Assembly: GCF_001949145.1 (NCBI RefSeq)
Contig: NW_019091470.1
Coordinates: forward strand, 725,945-789,944
Direction of reading: 5' to 3'
From: Acanthaster planci
Taxonomy: Eukaryota; Echinodermata; Asteroidea; Valvatida; Acanthasteridae
Length of the DNA: 64,000 nt
Part shown: positions 23,021 through 35,765 of the stretch, in pieces
How positions within the stretch are numbered: the first letter of the stretch is position 1
Layout: every line of letters starts with the position of its first letter
The notes under the pieces: generated by a model
Databases searched by the model: none
The model's input: only the letters and a program-made list of their open reading frames with translations
Told to the model about the DNA's origin: nothing
Position numbers and translations under genes: made by a program

Positions 23021-23431
23021 GTTTTTAATGAATCTTCATCATATCAATACATTCTCTCACACAAATAAATACCAGAAACAGCTTTTGTGCTTCGAAAAAA
23101 AAGCATTCAAACACAGTATCCTCCACCGTCCACCAAACCAATTATCCTCCCGTGCCAACGCCCATTATTAGTAAGCAGCAAAATTACTCATGACACAATG
23201 ATAGGCGGCGTCTTCCGGAAACGTACAAGCTGCCGGCGTGTATTAGAAAAAAAGGCACAGGGCTTATTTTAATAAATAAAAAAAGTATCAACACGAAAAC
23301 CTGTTATTAACTTGTCGTTAATTTAAGAATTTGGAAGCGACAGCACTACAGTAGATGTACAATGTACTGTGATATTTAATGGTGCTACAGCAAGGTACCC
23401 TGAGAAGTCAAGAGAGGAATGGAATGCGTTT
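23021..23431. other. AT-rich DNA before the assembly gap
   Basis: No coding or repeat feature is recognised. The sequence is AT-rich up to the gap. Confidence 0.5.
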
Positions 23432-24186
23432 NNNNNNNNNNNNNNNNNNNNNNNNNNNNNNNNNNNNNNNNNNNNNNNNNNNNNNNNNNNNNNNNNNNNN
23501 NNNNNNNNNNNNNNNNNNNNNNNNNNNNNNNNNNNNNNNNNNNNNNNNNNNNNNNNNNNNNNNNNNNNNNNNNNNNNNNNNNNNNNNNNNNNNNNNNNNN
23601 NNNNNNNNNNNNNNNNNNNNNNNNNNNNNNNNNNNNNNNNNNNNNNNNNNNNNNNNNNNNNNNNNNNNNNNNNNNNNNNNNNNNNNNNNNNNNNNNNNNN
23701 NNNNNNNNNNNNNNNNNNNNNNNNNNNNNNNNNNNNNNNNNNNNNNNNNNNNNNNNNNNNNNNNNNNNNNNNNNNNNNNNNNNNNNNNNNNNNNNNNNNN
23801 NNNNNNNNNNNNNNNNNNNNNNNNNNNNNNNNNNNNNNNNNNNNNNNNNNNNNNNNNNNNNNNNNNNNNNNNNNNNNNNNNNNNNNNNNNNNNNNNNNNN
23901 NNNNNNNNNNNNNNNNNNNNNNNNNNNNNNNNNNNNNNNNNNNNNNNNNNNNNNNNNNNNNNNNNNNNNNNNNNNNNNNNNNNNNNNNNNNNNNNNNNNN
24001 NNNNNNNNNNNNNNNNNNNNNNNNNNNNNNNNNNNNNNNNNNNNNNNNNNNNNNNNNNNNNNNNNNNNNNNNNNNNNNNNNNNNNNNNNNNNNNNNNNNN
24101 NNNNNNNNNNNNNNNNNNNNNNNNNNNNNNNNNNNNNNNNNNNNNNNNNNNNNNNNNNNNNNNNNNNNNNNNNNNNNNNNNNNNNN
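23432..24186. other. Assembly gap (755 N)
   Basis: All bases are N. Open frames running across it are artefacts. Confidence 0.99.
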
Positions 24187-27100
24187 TATGCGTTTATGAC
24201 GTACATTCTTACATGCATTGATCTCGTTGGTGATCTGCGGAGTATTTGCCAATTGCTTGCAATTTAGCTATTGGATGAGGTGGGTTGTTCCGAGTCCCAC
24301 GCCCGTGTTGATACAGTCTGCCTCTGTGTGGGACGTTGGTAAACAGCATGCCAAGAGCGAGAATCCCACTTGTCGTCACGAGTAAATCCACTTTGAATAT
24401 TTATGTGGGCACGTGGGGCAAGACCCAATCAGACACCTCAGAATGGAGGTGTCTTTTAGGCGGAAAAATTATATCAAAACAAGGGACTGTTTATCTGCCT
24501 AACGGTTGATGAATAGTTATTGTGTGGCACGTTATGCCATGTCCGTTTACGGATTCACGATGAGCTTTTTGGTGCCAACGTGCCGAAAAAAGGTGTGAGG
24601 TTTCTTATGTATCATAATATTTCTTTACAGAGATTCCCAAAAAAGGAGAATGAGAACAAAAGACGACGGAGAACAACTATTCCGAACAGTTTCGGGGAAA
24701 AAACGTGCATCTTTCAAGAAAGGGACCGATGATTTGTGAACTGAGTTTAAATATTTTGGCTGATATTTAACGACTTCCTCGAAATGAAAGCGTGTTTTTC
24801 CCGAATGATACTGGTTTCAATCTTTTGTTTTCGTGTTATGGAGCGTGATGTATGTTTGCCATTGGATAACATTTACATATAATAGCCTTTAACTGGCACG
24901 ATAGAGCATAGTTTTGTTAAGACACAGTCCTGATGAAAAAATTTCTTTTTTAATTTGCTAACTTCACCAATCAGCAGTCGTAAATCGAAAACCAAAAACA
25001 TTCGCAGATGAATAAAACTGGTACAAAAGAGGAAAATGGTTGGTCTCTCTTTGCTTCGACAAATTGCCTAAGTCGTGAACAAATTGCTGAATTCCTTCTT
25101 GGCTAACACAAAAAATTCAAGCAAGAAAAACCAGTAGCCAGTTCAAAATATCCAGGCACCTAACCATTCAAGAGCATGGAATGAATGAATGGATTCGGGG
25201 TACCCGATCTAAAACGGCTACCGGTACCTCGTGACAAAGTGCATCATTAAGACAGTAAGGGCCTACGTTGATGCGTCAACAAAAGTGTACACGGACTGTG
25301 TGTTATTTTCCGGAGTTGCATGGCATGGTCTAACTTTTTACCCAGCGGATCAGCTGACGCCTTCCCGAATCCTCGACCCTGATGTCCAAATACGCGCTCC
25401 TGGCCGATTTATAGCGTGAGTGAGCTCCGCTATAAAATTTTAATACCGTCTTTAGGGGGCCTAGGCCGTGATTGTACCGGGTAAGCGATTACGCGCAGTC
25501 CATTTTTTCCTTCTCTTCTCTCTCTGCCAGTGATCGACGGCAAACGTGAACGAGCACGAGTGGCGGTTAGAGAGGGCCTAGGGGTGCGTGAGCCTAATAA
25601 GGCCGGGCGAACAAACCACTCGCGCGTCACTGCCTCAGCATCGGGGGCGAACATAAAAGTCAACTGGCTGTTTTATACCCACATTTTCCAGGATGAGAGA
25701 GAAAAAAGTCAAGGCTAAGACAGTTTGGTAACTCAGCCGGGCCTGGTGGAAATCCTGACTATAAACTATCGCTATGACAAAAGGGGCTTCAAATTTTGTA
25801 CGATCTTTGGATTTTTAAAATTGACTTTTAAAGTAAATGTTGTTGGTGTTGGTGCATCTCCCGTGCTGCCCTTTAAACCATGCAAAACACTTCTCGATAT
25901 CACCACAAAACCTCACATAGCTGAAGGTAACATAATTATTATATGGAATCACTTTCAAGTTTACCCTTCGACTCCTCTGACTACACCAAAGGGATCATCA
26001 GAAGAACGATCAGTGCGAGAATTGCATTTAATCTAATAACCCCAAAGTGGCCGAAAAGCAAAATATATTTTCCTTTCACGGAAAATAATATTCCAGCGAT
26101 GATCACCGGTCAGTGAACTGTGTGTAACAGAGCGCCGTTCTCATTACGGAGGGTGCATCGTATGTAGTCGCACGTCTCCGAGACCGTCTGGAAACTCAAT
26201 CTCCTGAACGACTGATCCTATAAGACATACAGGCGAGTGGGATTTTATTTCATTCATTCCTCGGTTTCTTGAAGAAACCACCGCCTCGCTGAATGATGCA
26301 CGTTTCCAGACAGCGGAACTAAAGCAACAGGAACACCCCCCCCCAAAAAAAAACCACCAAAAACAAAACCAAGATAACACACATGCGCGTAGGCGTATAT
26401 CGTGTCCAAGGAAACCCAACTGATCTTGTGTAAAATATGTACAGCCTCTGCGTTCATGTGAAGGCTTATTATTGATAGAGAACGCGAAGATTAAGGCAGT
26501 ATTTGGTTTGAATTCAGTCTTCGGTCTTGCTATTTGCCTTTCTGTTGGGGAAAATGATGTTTGTAAGTTTTCCCTCGTTCGTCTCAGAGAAGGTGATGTC
26601 ACTCTTGCTGCTGCCACACCCATAATTCCCCATAGAACAAAATTACAATCGCGTGGAGGCTAGCAAGTGTAGCATGGCGAAAACTATAGTTAAATGCCAG
26701 ATGGCAAGTCCTCACACAGAAAAATGCTGAATCGGTTTAAGACAAGACTTGCATGGTCTGTGGTTTACGTTTGGGGTCCTGACATGTAGCGACGACTTCA
26801 CTCAAATTTGGAGTCTTATTAAAGGGACCATTCCTTGCCACACGAAAGGTGGAAATGAAATAAACTGACGGGTTTGTGTCCTGAAAATCAGTAAACGCAT
26901 TACAATGATTTGGGGGGCAACATCCACGAGCCGGCAAGAATCAGTGTTGAATTGTTTCCACACAGTCTGAATCTTGAAGGATCTCCTGGAATCCTGACCT
27001 ATAAAGCCCGTGATATTCACACAGGTTGAGCGATCCCATCCACAGCATCACTGCGCGCCAAGATCTCGACGAGGGGACTCTCGGTCTGGCACGTGGCGAC

Positions 27101-27324
27101 TCAACTTGCCCGCGTCACACGAGCCAATGACTGCGCAGCACGCACCCCTCCCCCACCGCTCCAAACTTCGCTCGTTATCAGCCTTCACGTAGGCCATCCA
27201 ACCGTAGCGGAGACTCTGGAAGGGGTCTCCTACGCGCCGGTGGGGAGACCTGTCAAGACAATGACGGGGAAGCTCGCGCGTTCTCTCTGCCTCGAGGGTT
27301 ACCAAGTTGCCTCACTCGCCGTCT
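24187..27324. other. Non-coding DNA, no gene seen
   Basis: A short perfect hairpin lies at 24431-24454 (nine-base stem AGACACCTC, six-base loop), followed by T residues. Frames at 26144-26623 (minus, 159 codons) include a Trp/Phe/Gly-rich low-complexity run from a C9A10-type tract and are not credible as genes. A GAATGAATG word occurs near 25180. Confidence 0.4.
24431..24454. repeat. Short perfect hairpin
   Basis: A nine-base stem (AGACACCTC with GAGGTGTCT) and a six-base loop AGAATG are followed by TTT. It does not fit the histone stem-loop consensus. The function is unknown. Confidence 0.5.
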
Positions 27325-27352
27325 CCCCCCCCCCCCCNCCCCCCCCCCCCCC
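27325..27352 (+). repeat. C tract of about 28 with one N
   Basis: A C run is interrupted only by the ambiguous base at 27338, preceded by GTCT and followed by CATCGCTCTCTCC. The true length is uncertain. Confidence 0.9.
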
Positions 27353-30300
27353 ATCGCTCTCTCCGTAGCACTCTATCGTGTGCTGATTCTATCTATCCTG
27401 TCCCCGCGAGCAAAAGTCGCGCCGGCAGTCCAACAATCCTGCGTGTGAACACGGGAGCAAATTTCCGGAATTCTCGAACTGGGATCGGTGGCCGGGGGTG
27501 ATATAGGCGAAAATAATTTTTCCAAGAGGTCTTTCTGTGATTAATGGTGGACTTTGCACCGAACACCGTCGCTGGAGTATACGGTGGTTTGAGATATTCG
27601 GGACGAGCAAGGCTTACGGTAATTGATACGACAGCAGGTTTGTAGTAATTGATACAGTGGAGATGACAATCACTGGATGTTCTCGTTGGAGCAGATGAGA
27701 TGGTGGCAGTATTGAGGAAGATAATGCTACCGATAATGAAGATGATAGTGTTGATGTTTTGATGGGGAGTCCAATGATGGTGTCGATTGTGATGACGGAG
27801 ATCACTATAGGGTTGTCATGGTGATGCCCACGATACAGATGTTTCGGTTATCAGCAACCGCGGTTCACAGCAGCTGGTGGCCGGGACGAAAAAGTGGCGA
27901 TTCTTGTTGGGATCTTGAAGAGGGTCAGTGGTGGCTGTAATGACTGACATCGGCGCTGCCGAGGGTGGCGATTCTAACCGAAAGACGGAGCATAATGGCA
28001 CACCCAGTGTTGTCCACGGTGATGTCAGTGGTTATCTACGTTCAGGAGAGGGCTTCCGCAGGAACGCTTGTGAAGACCATTTGTCGCTGCGGCACCACCG
28101 CTTCGATCCACATCCTCTCTCAATTCCCCCCAAAGTAATAAGCTGCCTGATTATGCATAATTATCAAATGCACACGACACTGGCCCAGGTCGTCAGACAA
28201 AGGCTGGAATTGACCTGGAGCGACGCAGCCCGGTTGTCAAGAGCAATATTCCTCTGTTGTTTGCTCACACCCGTGTGGAAGGAAGAGGGGGGATTTTTCC
28301 AACGGATAATTGCTTCCAAATGTCTCCCTTGTCAGGTATCTCCTCATAAATTCGGGTTGACATAGCTGACCAGCGGCTCGAAACTCGAGATGCACCGCTG
28401 TTATTCGGAATGCAAGGCTGGTGATGCTGTCGCCACGGCAACCCAAGTAGCTTGGTGATCATCGGAACCGTCCTGGGAGGGTTCCATCTTTCAGGAAGTT
28501 TGTGAGGCAAGTTAATTCCCCTCTAGGTTGTCGAGCAAACAAGTCTGAGCTCCTTTTCTTGGGCTGAGCTTCTTTTCTCAGTGTGCGTGTAACTATAGCT
28601 TTCCAGGAGTAACAGTATACGAAGCTAACATTTTAGAGATATTAGTTGGGGAACTAATACACCGTGAATATTGGACCGAACATGGACAGTAAGCTGGGAG
28701 GGGAATACGAGATGGGCAAAGTTTCTGCTCCCTGGACCGATAAAACGGGAAGGAGACATAAGTGAAAACGGGATCCTAGTGGGGAATGGACATCACTGTC
28801 CAACGAATACGGATTAATCGCAGACCAACCAATCTCAGCCAAAAAACACAAAGGGCACGCTTGTGAGGTGATTTCTCAAGTATATCGTAAATGATTCAGT
28901 ACTGGCCACACGATCAAATGAATGAAATCATGCCTGCAAAACCTCCGTGCATTGTCGGCAGAACATTCAAAAACACCGATGTTTAAAGGCAATTTCTGTG
29001 CTATGGGACGTCTCACATTTCTACTACGGATTCGGATGATATGATTTTTCTAGATTTATGACTTCGATTCAGTTCAATTCAATACCAATATAACTTTTTA
29101 CCCCATTAAAGGGAAATCCCCTAGGCCTTTTTACACGCATAAAAAGAACATTTAGAAAAATAAAAAATTTAAGAATCAATATGGCTGATAGCTACATAAT
29201 AAAAGCTTACTAATACCATACCATAAACAGATTATCATACAGCATTAATAGTTATAAAATAAAGCGGGGAAAACAAACGTTTCATCATCCTGGTAAACGA
29301 AACTGAGAAGAACTGCAAAACACCTGCTCATTGTATCACTTTTAATTAATAGCTGATGGAACAAATGAGCCACCGTAACGCGCAGTTCTTATTCTCCGTT
29401 GTACCAGCCAGTGTAACTTCCTGGACTATGAATAAACCTATTATGCAACGGATGACACCTATCTGCCATGATCAGAGCGATCTTACAGCGCATGTTCGAC
29501 TCAATTAAATCCACCAAAAATTCCCCCTGATGGCCAACAACCCTGCTAGCTTATTAACTATTGTGTCCAACATATTTTTTGATCTTGAATTTTCTTATTT
29601 CCAAACACACAGGTTAAGCAGAAGGTAAGAACACTTTGTAAAACTGGCAGAACGTCATTTTAAAATATTGTTTGCCGAGGACTGTTGTAATACGGTGCAG
29701 GTTGACGTTGTAGACCCAACATATCGTTTCAAGGTATCTCCCATGCATTCAAATCTTCACCCAGAAGATTCTATGGGGGGGGGACACATTTTTACTTTGA
29801 AGGGGCAGTAGAGACTCTGGTTTTTAAAGTAGATGCTTTGTAACACGGGCCACCGTGTCGAACAGCGCCCTCTCGTGGAGTCTTATCGTGTTTGTTTAAC
29901 CCTTGTAGCTGATTCGATACCAAAATCTCTTTTTGTCTGTGCTGCTGTTTGTTCATTTTACTCAATCAATGTAGCTGAATGCCTGTATCTTCTCTTCCAT
30001 CACCAGAAGGAATCAAAAGGATTTTGTGCATCTTCAAAACTTTAATTTGGAACAGTTTCCCTACAACCTTTGATGAATATGTGCGTGTAAACTGCTATTT
30101 AAAATGAGGGTCAAAATGCTCAGTATTTCTTTTTTGGAAGATCTTGGTTGGAATTCTGTTCTACGAACGCACCGAACAGACCTGTGCTAATCCTACTACG
30201 GTCACAGTCATCAGAAATCTTTCTTTTCAGGTTACCTAAAAATGTAGGGCGCCGGGTAGTTCATGAGCGCCATCCATCACATCCTTCCCATCAGACCAAC

Positions 30301-31739
30301 GACCGCCCGTTAACTACCAGCCCCAAAACTAAACACCGGGCAACGACTTCCCTTTTGCTTGACCTGTCGAGAGCGCGGGGGTCAGACTCGGCGGCGCGAT
30401 TTGACAGCGGAATTCCAGCAGTGATAGAGATCAGACTCGGTTCTTTTTTCCCCCAGATCTCACTTTTCCCTCCTCCTTTTATAATTTTCATGTGGAGGTG
30501 GAACTGTGTAAATTTGAGACATAATTCACTTTCGTGGACCAGACTATATACGGTAAAGAACTTAAAGGACTTACTTCCTGAGTTCTTCCCAAATGTTTCC
30601 AGATTTTCAGAGAGACAGACATCCTCCTTGTACGCAGAAACACTTGGTTTAAAAGCTAACTGCAGGACATCAATGCTGACTGTTCGAAGGCAAATTTGTA
30701 CTTGAACCTGAAACAACAAACGAACAAAGCAAGGGTGTGAGATAAAGAGAAAATGTGGAAATTCACAAGAAAAAATAATTCTCCTCAAATGGCTCACCGT
30801 GATTCCGGTTTCTTTCGCTCATACGTGTGTCTCAAGATAAGCGATTTCACAGGATGCCTATCATAACTCCAAAATACTCGACCTGTACAGTGAATGACAT
30901 GACTGCTCAGTGGTCTTTCACTTTTCAATGCCTCTTAACATCCGTTCTGAAATTTGCGCATCAATTCCGAACGTGGCCGAAAAACTACCATTAATTAGTT
31001 TTCTCTTAACCCTCCCCCAAAAAAACAACAAAAAACAAACAAAAAAACATCCCAAATAGATCGGAAAGTGTTTGTCATCGATGTGTTCTCTCTTCAGGCT
31101 TCAAGCATGAACAACTCACATAACCCGTTCCTCGCCGCACATTTTCAACTCTATTTCCGCACTGCCCAAACAGTCTTTAAGGCGGTTGACATTTAAGGGT
31201 CATAATTTACGGAGTGTTATTGTAATGAAACGCGCACTTGAGCCGGCGCGTAAATGTTGTCATCGCCCTCCGTTCACCCCTGCTGCTCCCCCCATGAGTG
31301 CTTTACGACGATTCGGTCTGAGGTGACTACCGGACAACTGCCCCTTTTACACTTTGACCTCAGACAGCAGTTCTAGCATGAGCTCACTACATAGAGTCAG
31401 GGAACCAATTACAGATACATATGCTACAAAACCCTGCTGGTATCCAAGATGCAAAGGCAAATCAAAGTGCTGGAAAGTGGTCTACATGTATCCTCTTTTC
31501 GTAGGCAATATTACAACAGGCAATCGTAACAAAATACAAACTCATCTGTGATTGGGTGAGGTGACTCAACTAAAGACCCAATGGAAATTGGCTTATCGTC
31601 TTCAATTTTGCGAGGGTCATGCAATGATTCTGTAGATTACCAAAACATAAGTATGATACACGCTGAAGCACGCCATAAATGTAAGAAACTTCTTTCAGCG
31701 AACCTTTCAAGTTTTTGAGGCTTTTGGAAAAGATGAAGT
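27353..31739. other. Non-coding DNA, no gene seen
   Basis: From 27600 to about 27960 the plus strand is a GAT/GTG-rich, C-poor low-complexity stretch with GTAATTGATAC repeated 26 bases apart. A CAGCGCCCTCTCGTGG word near 29863, of a type common in invertebrate repeats, stands alone. The frames at 30148-30705 (plus) and 30291-30797 (minus) overlap and show no domain. Confidence 0.4.
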
Positions 31740-32660
31740 GTTTTAGTCATGAACTATGAAAAAGGTGTGGTTTACGAACCAAGCGTGCGTTCATGTGTTT
31801 CGTGAGGTTGAGAGTAGTCATGGAGACGGTAAGGCCGTGTATATGCATACGATGGCAAAGAAAGTGAGGCTGGTTCGGGGCAGTAAGTGCGATGTCAAGG
31901 CGGATGAGGTTTACGGTAATTTTATGAGGATTTCGCATGCAGTCTGCGAGATTGGTACGGACGAGTGAAAAACTGTTTAAAAGCGTGTATAGGGATGGCA
32001 AGCCGACGGCCGAAGAACGTGTAACGGTGTGCTTGGGTTTCGGTGAGGTTTTTGAAGACTACAAAGGAATATGAAAACAATGATGATGCGGTTGATGTCT
32101 GTTATGAAATGGAGTTGAATGATAGGCCTTTGATATGAGGTTAAATCATCATGAGCCTTAATCACTCAGTTCACAATTGTGCGGAGGACGATGATGGAGT
32201 TTGTGTGGGACGTGGGTACAATGAGGCTCGTGTGAGCATTTTCGACGAGACTTTGATGAGGTTTATAAGAATAGTATAGTAAGGATTGTTGAGTTGAGGA
32301 AGATGGGACCCGTTAACTATCATACAGGTTTTATGAGGCAAATATGTATAGCACTGTAGTACACTTAGTCTGTAGTGTCTTTTGCAAGGAGCATCATGGT
32401 GCCCACTGAGGTTTGAGGTGAGTAATGAAGCCGACAGTGTCGCCGGTTGGTACATGTATGTTGACTACAGGTATAATGAATGTGTGGTCTGAGGGATGAG
32501 ATTAGTCGGCTCGCTGATGGGATGCATTGATGGGTGCTGAGGCTAGCCTTGGCGAGGAAATCTTGCCGGTGAGAGTTAGGCGGTTAGTTGAGGTCCGTTC
32601 AGACACTAGTGTGGGGATCGTACAGGGGGCTGCCCGACATCACGGGATTAAAAAAAATTG
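31740..32660. other. C-poor, strand-asymmetric tract of unknown origin
   Basis: For about 900 bases the plus strand is strikingly poor in C and rich in G, T and A, with GAGGTT words recurring (near 31804, 31907, 32045, 32136, 32259, 32407). The complementary strand therefore reads as A/C/T-rich with repeated AACCTCA. Interrupted minus-strand frames (31747-32001, 31977-32165, 32171-32455) follow each other. The skew recalls mitochondrial DNA or a decayed one-strand gene, but I could not match any mitochondrial protein or RNA motif, so I leave it unnamed. Confidence 0.3.
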
Positions 32661-33628
32661 GTGATATGCTTAGTAAATTGGTCTCTCCATTATTGGGTTG
32701 TGGCATTGATAAGACTTAACGAAGCAAACCCCTTGGTGGAAAGGTCAATGGGTGGGCTTAGAGGTATGGTTGTTGGGTTGACGAGGGTAAAATTAAAATC
32801 ATGATACTCGCGAGACAGATTTACAATAAGCTTCAGTAATGTTGCTTCTGTCTTGATTTTCTTATGAACAAACGTTCAACCGTGACGAATAATGGCGATT
32901 CGTAGCCTTCAAAGAGGTCTAACAGTTGAAAGACGTTTTGCTCACCCTTTACACTTGCACGTCTCATGAATAGCGCCTAACTGATTTCTTCTCTCTCTCT
33001 TTCTTCAAAGGTCGAGGCCGAGCGTGGAAACACATGCACGTATACGTTTGTACATGTGCGGCGCTCAAGCATTCTATTCAGGAAGGCACGGATGCCCGTT
33101 TGAGGCTTGCCATACCGAAGCACTTCTTCACCGTTAATAACTTCTTTTGCTCGTTATCGTTAATGCTTTGAATTGTTCATTCCGCGGCATCAGCGGCAAG
33201 ATCAAATGCCTCGTGCAGCACTCGAACAAGGCACGTTATCTCTCCCCTCGCTTCACTGCATCCTTTTTTCCCCTCGCCTTTCTCACAAGGCAAGCCCATC
33301 CTTCCCTTATCAGTTTATCCTCTTTCTGCTCCGATCGGGAGACTCGCTGGCCAACCCCCCCCCCCGAGCCTTTCAAGTACACGCGCCCGGAGTTGGTCAA
33401 GGACAGGGAAGATTTTCTCAGAAACTGAACTCCGTTTTCGCGTACAACGGCGACTACAGCTTCGAAAAATTGTGCGGCGCCAAATCTATTCATATACGGA
33501 AGGTTTATGGTACGGGATAAAGCATTTAAACCATACTATTCTCTCTGCCCAGAACTATAGGTTTTTTAAGATCATTAAGGCTACGAACTACTTTTTCATC
33601 CTGAAAAAAAGGAAAGTACAATGTGTAC
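32661..33628. other. Non-coding DNA, no gene seen
   Basis: This contains a CTCTCTCTCTTTCTT tract near 32990-33007 and a C11 run at 33355-33365. No frame shows a domain. Confidence 0.45.
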
Positions 33629-33804
33629 AATACGGCCGTTTCACAATAGTGAGCCACCAAGAATTTGCAACGCGTTGGCCAATCACAATGCGCGAAATTT
33701 GTCGACCCAGTGTGCGTTTGGAAATGGTCGACATATTTCGCGCATCATGATTGGCCAACGTGCTGCAAACTCTTAGTGGCGCACTATCATGAAACGTCCG
33801 TATT
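33629..33804. mobile_element. Foldback MITE, family A copy 2
   Basis: This 176-base palindromic element has arms starting AATACGG and containing TTTCACAATAGTG, TTGCAACGCGTTGGCCAATC and GCGCGAAAT, meeting after GTCGACC. It aligns end to end with the copy at 19119-19297 and shares the TA flanks. Its arms differ from each other more than those of the 15282 element do, so it appears older. Confidence 0.8.
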
Positions 33805-35171
33805 AATATGTGTCAATTATGGAGTGAAAACAATAATTCCTTGCGATTTCAACATCTTTTCACAATATACAGGCTGATATACCTGCCTTATTTGAGTTTC
33901 GTAAATTTCGCTTCACACTTTCGACGCCGTCAACTGTTGCGAGTTACACTAGTACTCTTACAAGCAAGTTAAACGGGACACTTTCAGCCAAAGATATTTG
34001 GCTCAAGTAGAACTTATGCACGTCTAGACCCTATTTAAACGTAAGGCAATGCCCTGTCAAAATTCCTGATTTTGCAAATAAGAAAAGAAATTGGAATACA
34101 TGTATATATTCGTAAGCAATTATAGATTAGCTTTCAGGGATGGATATCACACACGTACTGTTTGGTTGATGGGGTATTTCTGCCAAGGGGACCTATCCAT
34201 TCAAGCGAAACACACCAGGAGTCTGGCCCAGTAAAAAGTGTGGTTCGTCTGGCCATAATTTCTATGATGACAGTGGCAGCCTCGATTATCCCACCGAGTG
34301 TCCACAAAACACGTATAAAGCAGGTTAAATGCAAAAATGTACCGATGGTGGAAATGTGAACGCTTTTTATGGTACTCGGCCAGTGCCATAAAGTAGTGGA
34401 GCGAATGCGATGTTGTTTCTGAAACTAGCTCCCTTGTTGCAAAGTGAACTGCAGCCATTTCTTGTGTAGTATTTAACCCAGACATTTGGTAAATTCGCTG
34501 CCCAGTCAAAATGGCCACCGATCCAAGGTCATTGGTTGATGCTTAGTTTTCATGCTGAAGATAAGCAGCAGGCGGGTTATGGCTCAGTCCCCGGTGACCA
34601 TCTTGCCAATGCTTCTTCAGCTGACATGTTTTCCCGAGGGCCAGATTAACCAGATCGAGATTATCGAGGGTACGGTTGACATCATTTGAAACGGGGGGGG
34701 GGGCTTCTGTACGGTGACAAGAGATGGCGCCTTGTCACCAAGCAACAACATCTCTTCCCAAAGTGAGACAACCTTGCATTTTCGTTTTGACGCATCGTTC
34801 TCCATGGTACTTCCGTGTGGGCCTAACAAGGGTGGCTCCTGGTCCCACCATTGTGGTTCGAGGCCAGAGAACCACCGTGGTCTGTACAGAATTCCAACAC
34901 GCCTGCGTTTTCCTATTGTGTATACATATCGCAATGCAAAGCCTCATACTGCATTGGCTAAAGATACTGCTGTTGGTTTTCAGAACCGAGCATCCCTTCG
35001 CAGCGGATCTGACAGTATGGGGCGAATAACATCCTGATTATTTTTATGTCTCTTTCAAAAGCTCGGTTTTTCGAGATGTTTTATTCACTTTTTTACTTCA
35101 GGAAAGAGGAAACGATCTCATGACACCCGGAAAGGCTCATATCTAGGTGCTGTTTCTACCCGAAGTAATAA
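33805..35171. other. Non-coding DNA, no gene seen
   Basis: A G11 run lies at 34693-34703. Two plus-strand frames overlap at 34714-35037, and one minus-strand frame covers 34617-34934; none has a recognisable domain. Confidence 0.4.
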
Positions 35172-35765
35172 GTGTCATTAACAATAAAAAAAAAAGTAGT
35201 TCTTCGATTGTTTTTTTGTCAAAGAAATAGAGGGGCAATCTGGTATAATGGCAAGCGCTGTTTCGAGAAAACATTTGGATTTTCGTTGGAATTTTGTCGG
35301 ATGGTAGCACAAAGACAAGCCCTATTTTCTGTCATATTTAGTAGGCCAACCAGATTTATTGAATACATGGAGAGAGCTTTTCCCCAATTTGGGGGGCTCG
35401 TAGTGCTGGACAGACCTGGAGCAACGCAGACGAAGCGACTAACGACACCAATATTTACGCTGGATCAGAGTAACCAGCCCGTCTGCATGAACTTCACGCC
35501 CGAAATCACCGGCGCCAGCCAGACAGCGACTCCGTCCGCTTCAAAACGCTTGGACGAAACCCAGACGCCCATGCTGAACCACCACGCTGGCCCTGGTCGC
35601 CCGAAGATCTACCCCATAAATCCCTCAAGGCCTCGGGGCCTGGGGGACCCGGTCCTGGTCGTGACCCGAACCGCGTACCCAGGCTCTCTCCTGGATGACA
35701 AGGACCATATTGCACCGCCGATCCAGAAGAGAGCTGCGTTCGTATCTTGCTCTATGATATCGTAA
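35172..35765 (+). other. Open frame of 197 codons, unrecognised, possible exon in its right half
   Basis: The right half (about 35381-35765) is CpG- and GC-rich, and third codon positions in this frame are mostly G or C, which is mild evidence of coding. It reads, for example, NFTPEITGASQTATPSASKR and later RPRGLGDPVLVVTRTAYPGS before a TAA. The left half is A/T-rich and unlikely to be coding. On the opposite strand a 76-codon frame (35609-35839) contains a hydrophobic segment, TIFPVIGLVIRICYDII, so the coding strand, if any, is uncertain. I recognise no family. It could be an exon, a pseudogene or a regulatory GC-rich block. Confidence 0.15.

Noticed and set aside
23323-24267. Long open frames on both strands around 23323-24267
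   Set aside because: They run through the 755-base N gap and consist almost wholly of unknown residues; they are artefacts.
26144-26623. 159-codon minus-strand frame as a gene
   Set aside because: It includes a Trp/Phe/Gly run encoded by a homopolymer tract and has no domain or codon bias.
31740-32660. Nuclear mitochondrial insertion
   Set aside because: Strand skew is suggestive, but no mitochondrial protein, rRNA or tRNA motif could be recognised, so it is listed only as unexplained.
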